64,000 nucleotides of DNA from Croceivirga sp. (GTDB lineage: Bacteria > Bacteroidota > Bacteroidia > Flavobacteriales > Flavobacteriaceae): the NCBI GenBank assembly GCA_028284285.1, contig JANQSA010000001.1, forward strand, positions 434,001 through 498,000, written 5' to 3'. The notes under the pieces are model-generated. The model made no database searches. It was given only the letters and a program-made list of their open reading frames with translations, and had not been told where the DNA came from. Shown piece by piece: positions 27,111 through 36,796 of this stretch (the first letter of the stretch is position 1; every line of letters begins with the position of its first letter). The position numbers were made by a program, and so were the translations under genes.

Positions 27111-27884
27111 CTAAACTTTCTCCTTGTTTTTGTTCAAAATTTCATTCGCCAGATTGAGATAATTTGAGGCTCCTTTGCTGCTGGCGTCATATTTAATGAT
27201 ACTTTCCCCGTAACTTGGGGCTTCACTCAGCTTCACATTTCTCTGGATAATGGTATCGAAAACCATATCGGCAAAGTGCTTTTTTACCTCTTCTACCACC
27301 TGGTTGGACAACCGAAGCCGGGAATCATACATGGTCAATAACATCCCTTCGATATCCAGGTCTGTATTATGGATGCGCTGCACACTTTTTACCGTATTCA
27401 ACAACTTTCCTAAACCCTCCAGCGCAAAGTATTCACACTGGATTGGAATCATAACAGAGTCCGCAGCGGTAAGTGCATTTAAAGTAAGCAGCCCTAAGGA
27501 GGGAGCGCAATCAATCAAAATAAAATCATATGCTTCCCGTAAGCCACCAATGGCTTCTTTCATCATGTACTCCCTGTTGTCCTTATCTACCAGCTCAATT
27601 TCAATAGCCACCAAATCAATATGAGCCGGAATAAGATCCACATTTGGGGAATCTGTTGAAACAATGGTATCCCTGGCGTCCAGGGTATGTTCTAACAGCT
27701 GGTAAGTACCTTTTTCAACATTTTCCACTTCAATTCCCAGACCCGACGTGGCATTAGCCTGAGGATCGGCGTCAATCAGAAGGACTTTCTTTTCCAAAAC
27801 TCCCAGGGATGCCGCCAAATTTACAGTCGTTGTAGTCTTTCCAACGCCACCTTTTTGGTTAGCAATAGCAATTATTTTGCCCAT
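27111..27884 (-). CDS. parA: Chromosome partitioning ATPase ParA/Soj
   Basis: A 257-residue ParA. The deviant Walker A motif KGGVGKTTT at about residues 11-19 and the ADPQANATSG motif A' at about 39-48 are diagnostic. The Walker B region is YDFILIDCAPSLG, and the ERNVKLSEAPSYG-like segment (QRNVKLSEAPSYG) is present near residue 215. It binds DNA non-specifically in the ATP form and positions ParB-parS complexes. It heads a minus-strand run parA-parB-DUF5683-dapB-lepB-wbqC. No clear promoter box is visible in 27885-28032. Confidence 0.97.
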   Translation of the reverse strand: MGKIIAIANQKGGVGKTTTTVNLAASLGVLEKKVLLIDADPQANATSGLGIEVENVEKGTYQLLEHTLDARDTIVSTDSPNVDLIPAHIDLVAIEIELVDKDNREYMMKEAIGGLREAYDFILIDCAPSLGLLTLNALTAADSVMIPIQCEYFALEGLGKLLNTVKSVQRIHNTDLDIEGMLLTMYDSRLRLSNQVVEEVKKHFADMVFDTIIQRNVKLSEAPSYGESIIKYDASSKGASNYLNLANEILNKNKEKV

Positions 27885-27949
27885 TCAATAACCTGAATTA
27901 GGTGTTAAAAATACGATTATTTGGCACGCTAAAAAATGGAATTTGTTAA

Positions 27950-27976
27950 CAGGGGGTGAATAAGTGCCTCCCCCTG
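27950..27976 (-). terminator. Hairpin between mutase and parA genes, possible terminator
   Basis: CAGGGGG (27950-27956) and CCCCCTG (27970-27976) form a GC-rich 7-bp stem with a 13-base loop. On the minus strand it lies downstream of the mutase large-subunit gene. There is no immediate T-run (TTAACAAATT follows), so termination is uncertain. Confidence 0.4.
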
Positions 27977-28032
27977 CGTTAAAGAAAGTTAAAGTTTAAA
28001 TTATTAAATCCTTACACCAATGTGAATACGGA

Positions 28033-30102
28033 TTATTCCCCCATGAATTGCAAAATTTCGATAGCTGCGTCACTTATTCTGGTGCCGGGCCCAAAAACCG
28101 CCGCTGCTCCGGATTCAAAGAGATAATCATAGTCCTGTTTTGGTATCACCCCTCCTACGATGACCATAATATCTTCCCTATTATATTGTTTTAACTCTTT
28201 GATCACTTCCGGGACAAGGGTTTTATGGCCACCTGCCAAAGAGGAAATCCCTAAAACATGCACATCGTTTTCCACCGCCTGTTTGGCTACTTCTGCCGGT
28301 GTTTGGAAAAGCGGCCCTATGTCTACATCAAAACCCAGATCGGCATATCCGGTAGCCACCACTTTAGCCCCCCTGTCATGTCCGTCCTGCCCCATTTTGG
28401 CGATCATAATACGGGGCCTTCTGCCCTCTGCCTCTGCAAAGACATCTGCCAATTCTCGGGCTTTTTTAAAGCTTGTATCTTCCTTAATTTCTTTTGCGTA
28501 CACCCCCGATACGGATTGAATTTGTGCTCTGTGCCTACCAAAAGCTTTTTCCATGGCATCGCTGATCTCTCCCAGGGTAGCCCTTTCCTTAGCGGCAATC
28601 ACTGCTAAAGCTAGTAAATTTTCACCGGTACCCATTTGCAACTTGCTCTTAGCTGTATTGGTAATATTTTCCAGGGCTTGCATTACTTTTGCCGAATCTC
28701 GCGTAGCTCTTACTTTTTTTAACCGTTCCAGTTGCTGTTGCCGCACTTTTTTGTTGTCTACTTCCAGGATCTGAAGTTCTTCTTCTTCATCCAAAACATA
28801 TTTGTTGACCCCTACAAGCACCTCCTGTCCGCTATCCAACCTGGCTTGTTTCTTGGCAGCCGCTTCCTCAATTCTAAGCTTGGGTATACCCGCTTCTATG
28901 GCTTTGGTCATACCGCCTAATTCCTCTACCTCCTGGATCAATTGCCACGCTTCATCAGCAATTTCTGCGGTCAACTTTTCCACGTAGTGACTTCCGGCCC
29001 AGGGATCTACCGTTTTGGTAATGTTTGTTTCCTGCTGCAGATAAATCTGCGTATTTCTTGCGATACGTGCACTAAAGTCTGTGGGTAGGGCAATAGCTTC
29101 ATCCAGGGCATTGGTATGTAAACTCTGGGTACCACCAAAAGCTGCTGCCATTGCTTCTATGGTAGTACGCGCCACGTTGTTAAAAGGGTCCTGTTCCGTT
29201 AAACTCCAACCGCTGGTTTGCGAGTGTGTCCGAAGCATTAAAGATTTTTCATTCTGTGGATCAAATTCTTTTATCAATTTGGCCCATAGCATCCTTGCTG
29301 CGCGCATTTTGGCGATCTCTGTAAAGTGTTTCATGCCAATGCCCCAGAAAAAAGATAGCCTCGGGGCAAAGCCATCCACCTTTAATCCTGCCTTTAATCC
29401 CGTTCTAATGTATTCAATGCCATCTGCCAGGGTATAGGCAACTTCCAGTGCAGCCGGGGCGCCGGCTTCATGCATATGATAACCGGATATACTTATACTG
29501 TTAAAACGCGGCATGTTTTGGCTGGTATACTCAAAAATATCGGCGATCAATTGCATAGATGGGGTAGGAGGATAGATATAGGTGTTACGCACCATAAATT
29601 CCTTAAGAATGTCATTTTGAATGGTCCCGGAAAGTTGATCCAGGGCAACACCCTGTTCCTCGGCTGCCACGATGTAAAATGCCATTACAGGGATTACCGC
29701 CCCATTCATGGTCATAGATACGGACATCTTATCTAACGGAATACCGTCAAAAAGAATTTTCATGTCTTCAACCGTGTCAATAGCCACTCCGGCTTTACCA
29801 ACATCGCCCACCACCCTGTCGTTATCACTGTCATATCCACGGTGGGTGGGTAAATCAAAAGCCACAGACAAACCTTTTTGGCCGGCAGCAAGATTTCTGC
29901 GGTAAAAAGCGTTGCTCTCTTCAGCGGTGGAAAACCCGGCGTATTGCCGTATGGTCCAGGGTCTTCTTACGTACATGGTGGAGTAGGGCCCCCGTAAAAA
30001 AGGTGGTATTCCAGCTGCAAAGTTTTCATGGGAATATTTAGGTTTTTTACTATTGCTCTTAGAGCGGTTAAGCTCAATGTCCTGCACATCTTTTTTACTC
30101 AT
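28033..30102 (-). CDS. Methylmalonyl-CoA mutase large (catalytic) subunit
   Basis: Adenosylcobalamin-dependent enzyme that interconverts methylmalonyl-CoA and succinyl-CoA. The N-terminal TIM barrel (to about residue 530) has [26 protein letters not shown] at its start, a hallmark of this enzyme. The C-terminal B12 domain (about 555-685) carries the base-off motif DGHDRG and later [12 protein letters not shown]. Length is 689 residues, normal for the large chain. Its start overlaps the small-subunit stop by eight bases. Together with the carboxylase genes on the plus strand it forms a route from propionyl-CoA to succinyl-CoA. Confidence 0.97.
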   Translation of the reverse strand: MSKKDVQDIELNRSKSNSKKPKYSHENFAAGIPPFLRGPYSTMYVRRPWTIRQYAGFSTAEESNAFYRRNLAAGQKGLSVAFDLPTHRGYDSDNDRVVGDVGKAGVAIDTVEDMKILFDGIPLDKMSVSMTMNGAVIPVMAFYIVAAEEQGVALDQLSGTIQNDILKEFMVRNTYIYPPTPSMQLIADIFEYTSQNMPRFNSISISGYHMHEAGAPAALEVAYTLADGIEYIRTGLKAGLKVDGFAPRLSFFWGIGMKHFTEIAKMRAARMLWAKLIKEFDPQNEKSLMLRTHSQTSGWSLTEQDPFNNVARTTIEAMAAAFGGTQSLHTNALDEAIALPTDFSARIARNTQIYLQQETNITKTVDPWAGSHYVEKLTAEIADEAWQLIQEVEELGGMTKAIEAGIPKLRIEEAAAKKQARLDSGQEVLVGVNKYVLDEEEELQILEVDNKKVRQQQLERLKKVRATRDSAKVMQALENITNTAKSKLQMGTGENLLALAVIAAKERATLGEISDAMEKAFGRHRAQIQSVSGVYAKEIKEDTSFKKARELADVFAEAEGRRPRIMIAKMGQDGHDRGAKVVATGYADLGFDVDIGPLFQTPAEVAKQAVENDVHVLGISSLAGGHKTLVPEVIKELKQYNREDIMVIVGGVIPKQDYDYLFESGAAAVFGPGTRISDAAIEILQFMGE

Positions 30103-31492
30103 TTTCCAATCTTTTTTGTTCTATATCCTCAGCTAATCGTCTTTCAATAATGGGTTCCAATAAGGTCTTTCGCTTGTTCATTTCTACAAAGGGGCGCAAT
30201 TCCAGATGGTCTTTCATTTGGTCTTCGGGATTCTGGTATTTGTTTGTACCTAAAAGCACCAGTTCACCGGTATCGAACAATTCTTGCTCTTGTGCCGCAC
30301 TTTCTTTGATCTTCTTCTGTATACTCCCCTTCTTCAAGGCATTCAGGAATCCGCCTGAAGCTTCAATTTGTTTAAACAAGGCCAGCGCTTTGTACGCCAG
30401 TTGCTCCGTTAGTGCTCCAATGTAATAGCTACCTTCTGATGCCAGTAAGGCTTCATCAAAATAACTTTCTTCTTTTAACAGTAACAGTTGGTTCCTGGCA
30501 ATGCGTTCTCCAAAAGAGTTGTCTTTATGATAAATGGCATCATAAGGTAAATTATACACCGTATTTGCACCGCCCAATACGGATGCCATACATTCCGAGG
30601 TGGTTCTTAGTATGTTTACATTGTAATCGTACAAGGTTTTATTCCGTTTGGAAGGAGAAGCCAATATGTGACAGTCTATCGATAATCCATAAGAAGAAGA
30701 CAAGGATTCCCATAACCACCGCAAAGCCTTAATTTTAGCTATCTCAAAAAAGTAATTACCCCCTACGGCTACTTTAAAAGTAATGGGAGCAACTGACTTT
30801 AACAGTGCCGAATCCTTATTGGCAAAATAATTTAGATATTCGTTGGCATGGGCCATACCGTAGGCTAACTGCTGTACCATATTGGCACCGGCATTTTGAT
30901 AACAGCTGGTATCAACTCCCAAAACCGAACCAATTTCCGCAGTTAACGCTTTAGTAGCGATCTCCTCCAAAATTTGGTGGTCGTTTTGGTAGTCAACAAA
31001 CCAATTCCCGGTTTTTGCGAGCTGAACTATAGGATCCAGATTGAAATAGAGCTTAGCGGATTTTCCCTCAATATCCTCCAGAAGGCGAATGGGGGCGCTC
31101 GTTTCCAAAAATGGCATCTCCAAATAAACTGGAGCACTTTCCAGGGAAACTCCTGCGAATAGCTGTTGCCAGTCCGTATTTGCTTCCGGGACTTCCAAAA
31201 TCACGGCTGTAGCCCCTTTATCAAGTGCCTCCCGTACTTTTTTGTTGGCTTGGGCAACATTGTCGCAATAGATTTTTTGTCCGATGTTCCAGGTGTGCTC
31301 TTCAGGGAGCGCATGGGACGGAATGTTTTCCAGGTCTTCACCGGTATAAAAAGGTTTTATGTGGATGCCTTCCAGACTTTCCCATAGCAGGGTGTCATTG
31401 TAATCCGCCCCTTTTAGATCATATTGTATTTTTTGTTTCCACTGTTTTGCGGAAACTGCATTAAACTCTGAAAATAGTGAAGGGTCACTCAT
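30095..31492 (-). CDS. Methylmalonyl-CoA mutase small subunit
   Basis: A 465-residue partner of the large mutase chain, homologous to the TIM-barrel half. The opening [29 protein letters not shown] and later [15 protein letters not shown] are typical (both are landmarks read in the protein). There is no B12-binding D-x-H-x2-G motif at the end, so this chain is structural, as in the heterodimeric Propionibacterium-type enzyme. It lies between the FtsB-like gene (gap 4) and the large subunit (overlap 8). Confidence 0.93.
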   Translation of the reverse strand: MSDPSLFSEFNAVSAKQWKQKIQYDLKGADYNDTLLWESLEGIHIKPFYTGEDLENIPSHALPEEHTWNIGQKIYCDNVAQANKKVREALDKGATAVILEVPEANTDWQQLFAGVSLESAPVYLEMPFLETSAPIRLLEDIEGKSAKLYFNLDPIVQLAKTGNWFVDYQNDHQILEEIATKALTAEIGSVLGVDTSCYQNAGANMVQQLAYGMAHANEYLNYFANKDSALLKSVAPITFKVAVGGNYFFEIAKIKALRWLWESLSSSYGLSIDCHILASPSKRNKTLYDYNVNILRTTSECMASVLGGANTVYNLPYDAIYHKDNSFGERIARNQLLLLKEESYFDEALLASEGSYYIGALTEQLAYKALALFKQIEASGGFLNALKKGSIQKKIKESAAQEQELFDTGELVLLGTNKYQNPEDQMKDHLELRPFVEMNKRKTLLEPIIERRLAEDIEQKRLENE

Positions 31493-31496
31493 GGGT

Positions 31497-31823
31497 TTAG
31501 TTTTTCGTTTTTACACTATCCTGATATTCTATTAAAAAGATTTCCTCTTTGTCTTTTTTCATGTAATAATTCTCTCTGGCATACTTTTCCAATTCCCCGG
31601 GATCTCTGAGTTGCTCCAACAACTCCTGGTCACGGGCAATTTCCTGCTGTAGAAATTCCCGTTGCTGTTCCAACTTATTGATTTCCTGCTGTAATTCCCT
31701 GTGGATCAAAAAGGAATTGGTATCAAAAAACGCCATCCAAATCACAAAAATGCTTACTACTAACACATAAGTATTTGTGAATATTTTGAACCATTTTTTT
31801 TGTGTTAGCGCCTTCCAACTCAT
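31497..31823 (-). CDS. FtsB/DivIC-type septum formation protein
   Basis: A 108-residue bitopic membrane protein: short cytosolic N-terminus, one helix at about residues 18-35 (YVLVVSIFVIWMAFF) and a periplasmic coiled coil (about 45-80; REL and QQ-rich heptads) ending in LRDPGELEKYARENYYMKK. The last segment matches the DivIC/FtsB consensus. The family stabilises the division complex with FtsL and FtsQ. It sits between uridine kinase and the mutase small subunit, an order known in Flavobacteriaceae. Confidence 0.9.
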   Translation of the reverse strand: MSWKALTQKKWFKIFTNTYVLVVSIFVIWMAFFDTNSFLIHRELQQEINKLEQQREFLQQEIARDQELLEQLRDPGELEKYARENYYMKKDKEEIFLIEYQDSVKTKN

Positions 31824-31824
31824 T

Positions 31825-32433
31825 TCAGGCCAATTTTTCGTTTATTATGATGCGTACCATATCCACTGCCACCGTATTGTAATTATTGTTGGGGATAATG
31901 ATATCTGCAAACTCTTTTGAAGGCTCAATGAACTCATTGTGCATGGGTTTCACCGCGTTTTGGTAACGGTATAGCGCTTTTTCCAGATTATGCCCCCTTT
32001 CTTTAATATCCCTTTGCAATCTGCGGATCAGGCGTTCATCGGAATCGGCATGGACGTAGATATTTATGTCGAACAATTCCCGAAGTCTGGGATTACTAAG
32101 CACCAATATTCCTTCAACAATAACCACTTTTTTAGGAGAGACCGTTGTGGTTTCCGCTAAACGAGTCTCTTCTATAAAGGAGTATACCGGAATTTCTATG
32201 GTATGCCCTTCTTTTAATGCCTTTAGTTGACGGATGAGCAGTTCAAAATCAATAGAATTGGGATGATCAAAGTTTACCTTACCCCGCTCTTCTTTGGTTA
32301 AATGCGAAAGATCCTTATAATAGGAATCTTGAGAAATAACAACAACTTCGTTTTCAGGAAGCTCCTGTACTATTTGGTTTACTACGGTAGTCTTGCCGCA
32401 ACCTGTTCCTCCCGCTATTCCAATAATCAGCAT
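31825..32433 (-). CDS. udk: Uridine kinase
   Basis: Pyrimidine salvage enzyme that phosphorylates uridine and cytidine, about 202 residues. The P-loop GGTGCGKTT is at residues 8-16; a DSYYKDLSHL segment and NFDHPNSIDFELL follow, as in udk. A lid region with RRLQRDIKERG contacts nucleotide. The start ATG 32433 places the P-loop at the usual N-terminal distance, and a full -7 box lies 17 bases upstream. Longer in-frame starts near 32508 add residues that are not family-like. Confidence 0.96.
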   Translation of the reverse strand: MLIIGIAGGTGCGKTTVVNQIVQELPENEVVVISQDSYYKDLSHLTKEERGKVNFDHPNSIDFELLIRQLKALKEGHTIEIPVYSFIEETRLAETTTVSPKKVVIVEGILVLSNPRLRELFDINIYVHADSDERLIRRLQRDIKERGHNLEKALYRYQNAVKPMHNEFIEPSKEFADIIIPNNNYNTVAVDMVRIIINEKLA

Positions 32434-32449
32434 CAACAATAGTTTATTC

Positions 32450-32457
32450 CAAATGTA
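32450..32457 (-). promoter_or_regulatory. -7 box of the udk-ftsB-mutase operon
   Basis: The minus strand reads TACATTTG (32457-32450), a full TAnnTTTG match, 17 bases before the udk ATG. A TTA lies about 17 bases upstream in place of TTG. Confidence 0.5.
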
Positions 32458-32580
32458 CACATTTGATAGCATCCTAAGAACTGATGATCTTTTATCTAGA
32501 TGGCACATAAGTACGACTAAACGGGGGAGAAAAACATGACTTTTTTCATGAAATGGCCAAATACTGCAACTTAATTTTGA

Positions 32581-32611
32581 TTGTCATTTTATCGGTAAAC
32601 TATTATATTCG
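32581..32611 (+). promoter_or_regulatory. Candidate promoter of the acyl-CoA carboxylase operon
   Basis: TTG (32581-32583), a 20-base spacer and TATATTCG (32604-32611), one mismatch from the -7 consensus, 25 bases before the biotin carrier ATG. Confidence 0.4.
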
Positions 32612-32636
32612 AAAAACAATTTTATCCAACCCTTTT

Positions 32637-33122
32637 ATGGCCAAAAAATTTAAGCTCAAAGTCAATGGTCAATTTGAGTATACATTCAACGAAGAGGACC
32701 AGGAATTTTTAGATTTGGTTCCAACAGCGGAAAACGCTTATCATTTACTTCAAGACGGCAAATCGTTCAACATTGCTATCACAGCCCGGGATTTTGATAG
32801 GAAGACCTATCAGGTTAAAGTGAATAACAGTCCTTATGAGATTGTTATAGCCAACCCTCTGGATCTGCTTATTGATGAGATGGGATTTGCGCTTAATTCT
32901 GCAAGCCAGGTTAGTAGTATTGAAGCACCTATGCCCGGTTTAATCCTGGAGGTTTCGGTTACCGAAGGCCAGGAAGTACAGGAAGGCGATCCGCTACTCA
33001 TTTTGGAAGCGATGAAAATGGAAAACATCATTACTTCTCCCCGAAATGGTACAGTCAAAGCCATCAGTGTAAAACAGGGGCAGGCAGTGGAAAAGAAGCA
33101 TCTTTTAATCACCTTTGAATAA
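32637..33122 (+). CDS. Biotin carboxyl carrier protein of an acyl-CoA carboxylase
   Basis: A 161-residue carrier. The biotinyl-lysine motif EAMKMEN is near residue 126 within a lipoyl/biotinyl fold that begins IEAPMPGLILEV and ends LLITFE. The N-terminal half is the extra domain usual for the acyl-CoA carboxylase subunit of Bacteroidota. ATG 32637 is preferred over ATG 32553, which would add a hydrophobic, unlikely extension overlapping the promoter. It is followed by biotin carboxylase after nine bases. Confidence 0.93.
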   Translation: MAKKFKLKVNGQFEYTFNEEDQEFLDLVPTAENAYHLLQDGKSFNIAITARDFDRKTYQVKVNNSPYEIVIANPLDLLIDEMGFALNSASQVSSIEAPMPGLILEVSVTEGQEVQEGDPLLILEAMKMENIITSPRNGTVKAISVKQGQAVEKKHLLITFE

Positions 33123-33131
33123 ACCAGCAGC

Positions 33132-34574
33132 ATGAAGAAAATATTGGTCGCCAATCGAGGCGAAATTGCAATTCGAGTGATGCGAACTGCAAAAAAAATG
33201 GGGATAAAAACCGTAGCGGTGTTCTCCGAGGCGGACAGAAACGCCCCACACGTAAAATTTGCTGATGAGGCAGTTTGCATAGGCCCTCCGCCATCCAACC
33301 AGTCCTACTTACTCGGGGATAAAATCATTGAGGTGGCAAAAGAATTGCATGTTGACGGGATTCACCCGGGATACGGATTCTTGAGTGAAAATGCCGATTT
33401 TGCCGAAGCCGTAGAAAAAAATGGGCTCATTTTTATAGGGCCAAAATCACATGCCATTCGGGTAATGGGAAGCAAATTGGCAGCAAAGGAAGCCGTAAAG
33501 AAGTACGATATTCCAATGGTGCCCGGCATAGATGAAGCGATTACTGATGTGGAGAAAGCCCATGCTATTGCCCGGGAAATAGGATTTCCCGTCCTTATCA
33601 AGGCCTCTGCAGGTGGCGGTGGTAAGGGGATGCGGATCGTGGATAAGGAAGAGGATTTGGAATCTCAGATGAAACGCGCTATTAGTGAAGCCACTTCCGC
33701 TTTTGGAGACGGTTCCGTTTTCATTGAAAAATATGTGACTTCACCGCGGCATATTGAAATTCAGGTGATGGCCGATACCCACGGTACTATTCTTCACTTT
33801 TTTGAACGGGAATGTAGTATACAACGAAGGCACCAGAAGGTAGTGGAGGAGGCTCCTTCCTCTATTTTAACTCCCGAACTTCGAAACGAGATGGGTATCG
33901 CAGCCACCAAGGTGGCGGAAGCATGTGATTATGTAGGAGCGGGGACCGTAGAGTTTTTAATGGACGCGGATCACAAATTCTACTTTTTGGAAATGAACAC
34001 CCGGTTACAGGTAGAGCATCCGGTTTCCGAATTGATTTCCGGAGTGGACCTGGTAGAACTGCAGATCAAGATAGCCCGTGGAGAGGAAATAGGGATAAAG
34101 CAGGAGGACCTGAAAATTAACGGCCATGCTATGGAACTTCGGGTTTATGCAGAAGATCCGTTGAACGATTTTCTTCCCAGTGTCGGCAAACTGGAACGTT
34201 ATCGCCTGCCGGAGGGAGAAGGTATTCGGGTAGACAATGGCTTTGAAGAGGGTATGGATATCCCTATCTACTATGACCCTATGTTGTCTAAACTGATTAC
34301 CTATGGAAAGACCAGAGAGGAATCCATTGCTTTGATGCTCAAGGCAATCGAAGATTACGAAATTAAAGGCGTACAGACTACTTTGCCCTTTGGAACTTTT
34401 GTGATGCAGCATGAGGCATTTCGTTCCGGGAATTTTGATACTCACTTTGTGAAACAATACTATTCGCCGGAAGCTATTCATCAAAATCAGGAAAAAGAGG
34501 CCCGTATTGCAGCGATGGTGGCACTGCGACAGTATTTGAACGACAAAAAACAACTAAGACTACCCATAAACTAA
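33132..34574 (+). CDS. Biotin carboxylase subunit of an acyl-CoA carboxylase
   Basis: ATP-dependent enzyme that carboxylates the biotin on the carrier, 480 residues. ATP-grasp motifs are visible: [13 protein letters not shown] (glycine-rich loop), [16 protein letters not shown], and [18 protein letters not shown] with the [12 protein letters not shown] catalytic segment. The N-terminal [17 protein letters not shown] is diagnostic. The last 30 residues form a short extension beyond the usual AccC core. It serves with the adjacent carrier and carboxyltransferase. Confidence 0.96.
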   Translation: MKKILVANRGEIAIRVMRTAKKMGIKTVAVFSEADRNAPHVKFADEAVCIGPPPSNQSYLLGDKIIEVAKELHVDGIHPGYGFLSENADFAEAVEKNGLIFIGPKSHAIRVMGSKLAAKEAVKKYDIPMVPGIDEAITDVEKAHAIAREIGFPVLIKASAGGGGKGMRIVDKEEDLESQMKRAISEATSAFGDGSVFIEKYVTSPRHIEIQVMADTHGTILHFFERECSIQRRHQKVVEEAPSSILTPELRNEMGIAATKVAEACDYVGAGTVEFLMDADHKFYFLEMNTRLQVEHPVSELISGVDLVELQIKIARGEEIGIKQEDLKINGHAMELRVYAEDPLNDFLPSVGKLERYRLPEGEGIRVDNGFEEGMDIPIYYDPMLSKLITYGKTREESIALMLKAIEDYEIKGVQTTLPFGTFVMQHEAFRSGNFDTHFVKQYYSPEAIHQNQEKEARIAAMVALRQYLNDKKQLRLPIN

Positions 34575-34581
34575 GCGGAAT

Positions 34582-36123
34582 ATGGATCCAAAGATTAAAA
34601 AACTTGAAGAAAGGGTTACCCTTGCCCATTTAGGGGGTGGCGAAAATCGAATTGAAAAACAACACGCCAAAAAGAAACTAACGGCCAGGGAGCGTATTGA
34701 TTATTTACTTGATGAAGGTTCCTTTGAGGAAATGGGAGTATTGGTTACCCACCGTACTACGGACTTTGGTATGGACAAAGAAGTCTATTTCGGGGATGGG
34801 GTAATAACGGGATACGGTACGGTTAATGGAAGATTGGTGTATGTGTATGCCCAGGACTTTACCGTATTTGGTGGGGCACTTTCTGAGACCCATGCCGAGA
34901 AAATATGTAAAGTAATGGATCTGGCCATGAAAGTAGGGGCACCGATTATTGGATTGAACGATTCCGGAGGGGCTCGTATCCAGGAAGGGGTAAAATCCCT
35001 GGGAGGGTATGCCGATATTTTTTATCGAAATGTACAGGCCTCCGGTGTTATTCCGCAGATTTCAGCTATCATGGGCCCTTGTGCAGGTGGGGCGGTGTAT
35101 TCTCCCGCCATGACGGATTTTATTATCATGGTAGAGCAAACCAGTTATATGTTTGTAACCGGTCCTAACGTGGTAAAAACCGTGACCAATGAGGAGGTTA
35201 CAGCAGAGGAATTGGGAGGCGCAAGTACACATGCATCAAAATCAGGGGTGGCGCATAAAACCTCACCCAATGATGTGACCTGCCTGGAGGATGTTAAGAA
35301 AATGCTGGAATATCTACCGCAAAACAACCAGGAAACTCCTGAGAAATTTCCTTATGAGCCCGGAGAGGAGCTCAGAGAGCAATTACGTGGGATTGTCCCG
35401 GATAACCCGAACAAACCGTATGATATGCATGAGGTAATTGAGGGTATAATAGATGAAGATTCCTTTTATGAGATCCATAAAGACTATGCGGAAAACATTA
35501 TAGTAGGCTTTGCGCGCTTGGGAGGGAGAAGTATCGGGATTATAGCCAATAATCCTATGTTCCTGGCCGGAGTATTAGGGGTGAAAAGCTCAACTAAAGC
35601 GGCCCGTTTTACGCGTTTCTGCGATGCCTTTAACATTCCGCTGTTGGTACTGGTAGATGTCCCTGGTTTTTTACCCGGTACGGACCAGGAATGGACCGGG
35701 ATTATCAATCACGGCGCCAAACTATTGTATGCCCTTAGCGAAGCTACTGTACCAAGGGTTACCGTAATTACCAGAAAGGCCTATGGAGGCGCTTATGATG
35801 TGATGAATTCCAAGCACATTGGAGCCGACTTCAACTATGCGTGGCCAACGGCGGAGATTGCGGTAATGGGAGCAAAAGGCGCTAGTGAAATTATATTCAG
35901 AAGGGAAATTGCGGCGGCGGATGACCCCGAAGCCAAACTCAAAGAAAAAGAGGCGGAATACGCGGAAAAGTTTGCCAATCCTTACCGGGCAGCAAGGCGG
36001 GGCTTTATTGATGAGGTGATCTTACCGGAAAACACCCGGAGAAAACTCCTCAAGACTTTTGCCATGCTGGAAACCAAACAGGTAGACACCCCCTGGAAAA
36101 AACATGGGAATATTCCGTTGTAG
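34582..36123 (+). CDS. Propionyl-CoA carboxylase beta (carboxyltransferase) subunit
   Basis: A 513-residue carboxyltransferase with two crotonase-like halves. The N-terminal half has [16 protein letters not shown] and [16 protein letters not shown]; the C-terminal half has [14 protein letters not shown] and [13 protein letters not shown]. The Asp in GGAYDVM (residue 406) corresponds to the position where Asp favours propionyl-CoA over acetyl-CoA in Streptomyces-type enzymes. Specificity for propionyl-CoA is therefore likely and agrees with the mutase genes next door. No methylmalonyl-CoA epimerase is in the window. The stretch 36124-36270 downstream holds no gene; TGCCTA and TAGGCA form a small hairpin at 36216-36236. 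Confidence 0.95.
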   Translation: MDPKIKKLEERVTLAHLGGGENRIEKQHAKKKLTARERIDYLLDEGSFEEMGVLVTHRTTDFGMDKEVYFGDGVITGYGTVNGRLVYVYAQDFTVFGGALSETHAEKICKVMDLAMKVGAPIIGLNDSGGARIQEGVKSLGGYADIFYRNVQASGVIPQISAIMGPCAGGAVYSPAMTDFIIMVEQTSYMFVTGPNVVKTVTNEEVTAEELGGASTHASKSGVAHKTSPNDVTCLEDVKKMLEYLPQNNQETPEKFPYEPGEELREQLRGIVPDNPNKPYDMHEVIEGIIDEDSFYEIHKDYAENIIVGFARLGGRSIGIIANNPMFLAGVLGVKSSTKAARFTRFCDAFNIPLLVLVDVPGFLPGTDQEWTGIINHGAKLLYALSEATVPRVTVITRKAYGGAYDVMNSKHIGADFNYAWPTAEIAVMGAKGASEIIFRREIAAADDPEAKLKEKEAEYAEKFANPYRAARRGFIDEVILPENTRRKLLKTFAMLETKQVDTPWKKHGNIPL

Positions 36124-36270
36124 TTTTAACGGCTAGGTACGATTTAAAAGTGTAGGGGGATGGATGGTGTATCTCTAAGCTTTATAATTGAATAGACAAC
36201 TCTCAGGTTCGCATATGCCTATTACATATTTAGGCAGATGAACTTTATTAAGTTAAGCACATTTAAGGGA

Positions 36271-36298
36271 TGTCAGGTCGAGCGCAGTCGAGACCTCA
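36271..36298 (+). repeat. REP-like repeat, copy 1 (downstream of the GIY-YIG gene)
   Basis: Contains CGAGCGCAGTCGAG at 36279-36292, preceded by TGTCAGGT. The TGA stop of the GIY-YIG gene (36298-36296 on minus) lies inside its end. It is inverted relative to copy 2 at 36638-36663. Confidence 0.75.
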
Positions 36299-36616
36299 TC
36301 CCTTTTCCGGATCGTACTTATAATGCGTTGCATTTCTGCATTCCGCGAGAATTTGTAACAAATCAAAGTCGCCTCCGGCAAGTGCTAATTTCTTTTTTGC
36401 GCTCCATTTTTTGATCTTTTTCTCAAAATAAATAGCCTGTAGAACCTCGGTGAATTCTTGTTGGAAAACTAATTGAACTGGCCTTCTTTTGTAGGTGAAA
36501 GCCTCCTTGTTCAAGCCTTCATTATGTTCATGTAGTCTCCTTGAAATGTTGTCTGTGATTCCGGTATAAGTCCGTCCATCTGAACATAGCACTATGTAAA
36601 CATAATACGATTTCAT
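36296..36616 (-). CDS. GIY-YIG nuclease family protein (UvrC-type N-terminal fold)
   Basis: A 106-residue protein made almost entirely of one GIY-YIG domain: YYVYIVLCSDGRTYTGITDN supplies the two tyrosine motifs (here Y-V-Y...Y-T-G), RRLHEHNEG the arginine region and YFEKKIKKWSAKKKLAL the conserved Glu and basic helix. ATG 36616 is preferred; the longer reading from 36664 would translate the adjacent repeat (SLRAQSRSS). The gene fits tightly between two inverted copies of a short repeat, and its stop is inside one of them. That suggests a mobile or repeat-associated unit. Single-domain proteins like this are common and multicopy in Bacteroidota; the cellular role is unknown. Confidence 0.9.
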   Translation of the reverse strand: MKSYYVYIVLCSDGRTYTGITDNISRRLHEHNEGLNKEAFTYKRRPVQLVFQQEFTEVLQAIYFEKKIKKWSAKKKLALAGGDFDLLQILAECRNATHYKYDPEKG

Positions 36617-36637
36617 TTTATAGTATTGATAATCACT

Positions 36638-36663
36638 GCTTCTCGACTGCGCTCGAAGTGACA
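36638..36663 (-). repeat. REP-like repeat, copy 2 (upstream of the GIY-YIG gene)
   Basis: Minus strand contains CGAGCGCAGTCGAG (36655-36642), followed outwards by TGTCACTT-like sequence. It is the inverted partner of copy 1; a related CGAGCGTAGCCGAG occurs at 63738-63751. Confidence 0.75.
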
Positions 36664-36784
36664 AAGATCAAGTTTAATCAACCTTGCTTTTCTCCAACTG
36701 AATGTGTTCAACATATGGCAAACCCAAAGAAGCAAGTTAACAAAACTATCACACCCAAAAATTCAGCAGTCCAAAGGGTCTGAT

Positions 36785-36792
36785 TACATTTG
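36785..36792 (+). promoter_or_regulatory. -7 box of the efflux pump gene (leaderless)
   Basis: TACATTTG is a full match to TAnnTTTG and ends four bases before the ATG at 36797. A TTC about 20 bases upstream is a weak -33 element. Confidence 0.45.
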
Positions 36793-36796
36793 CCCC

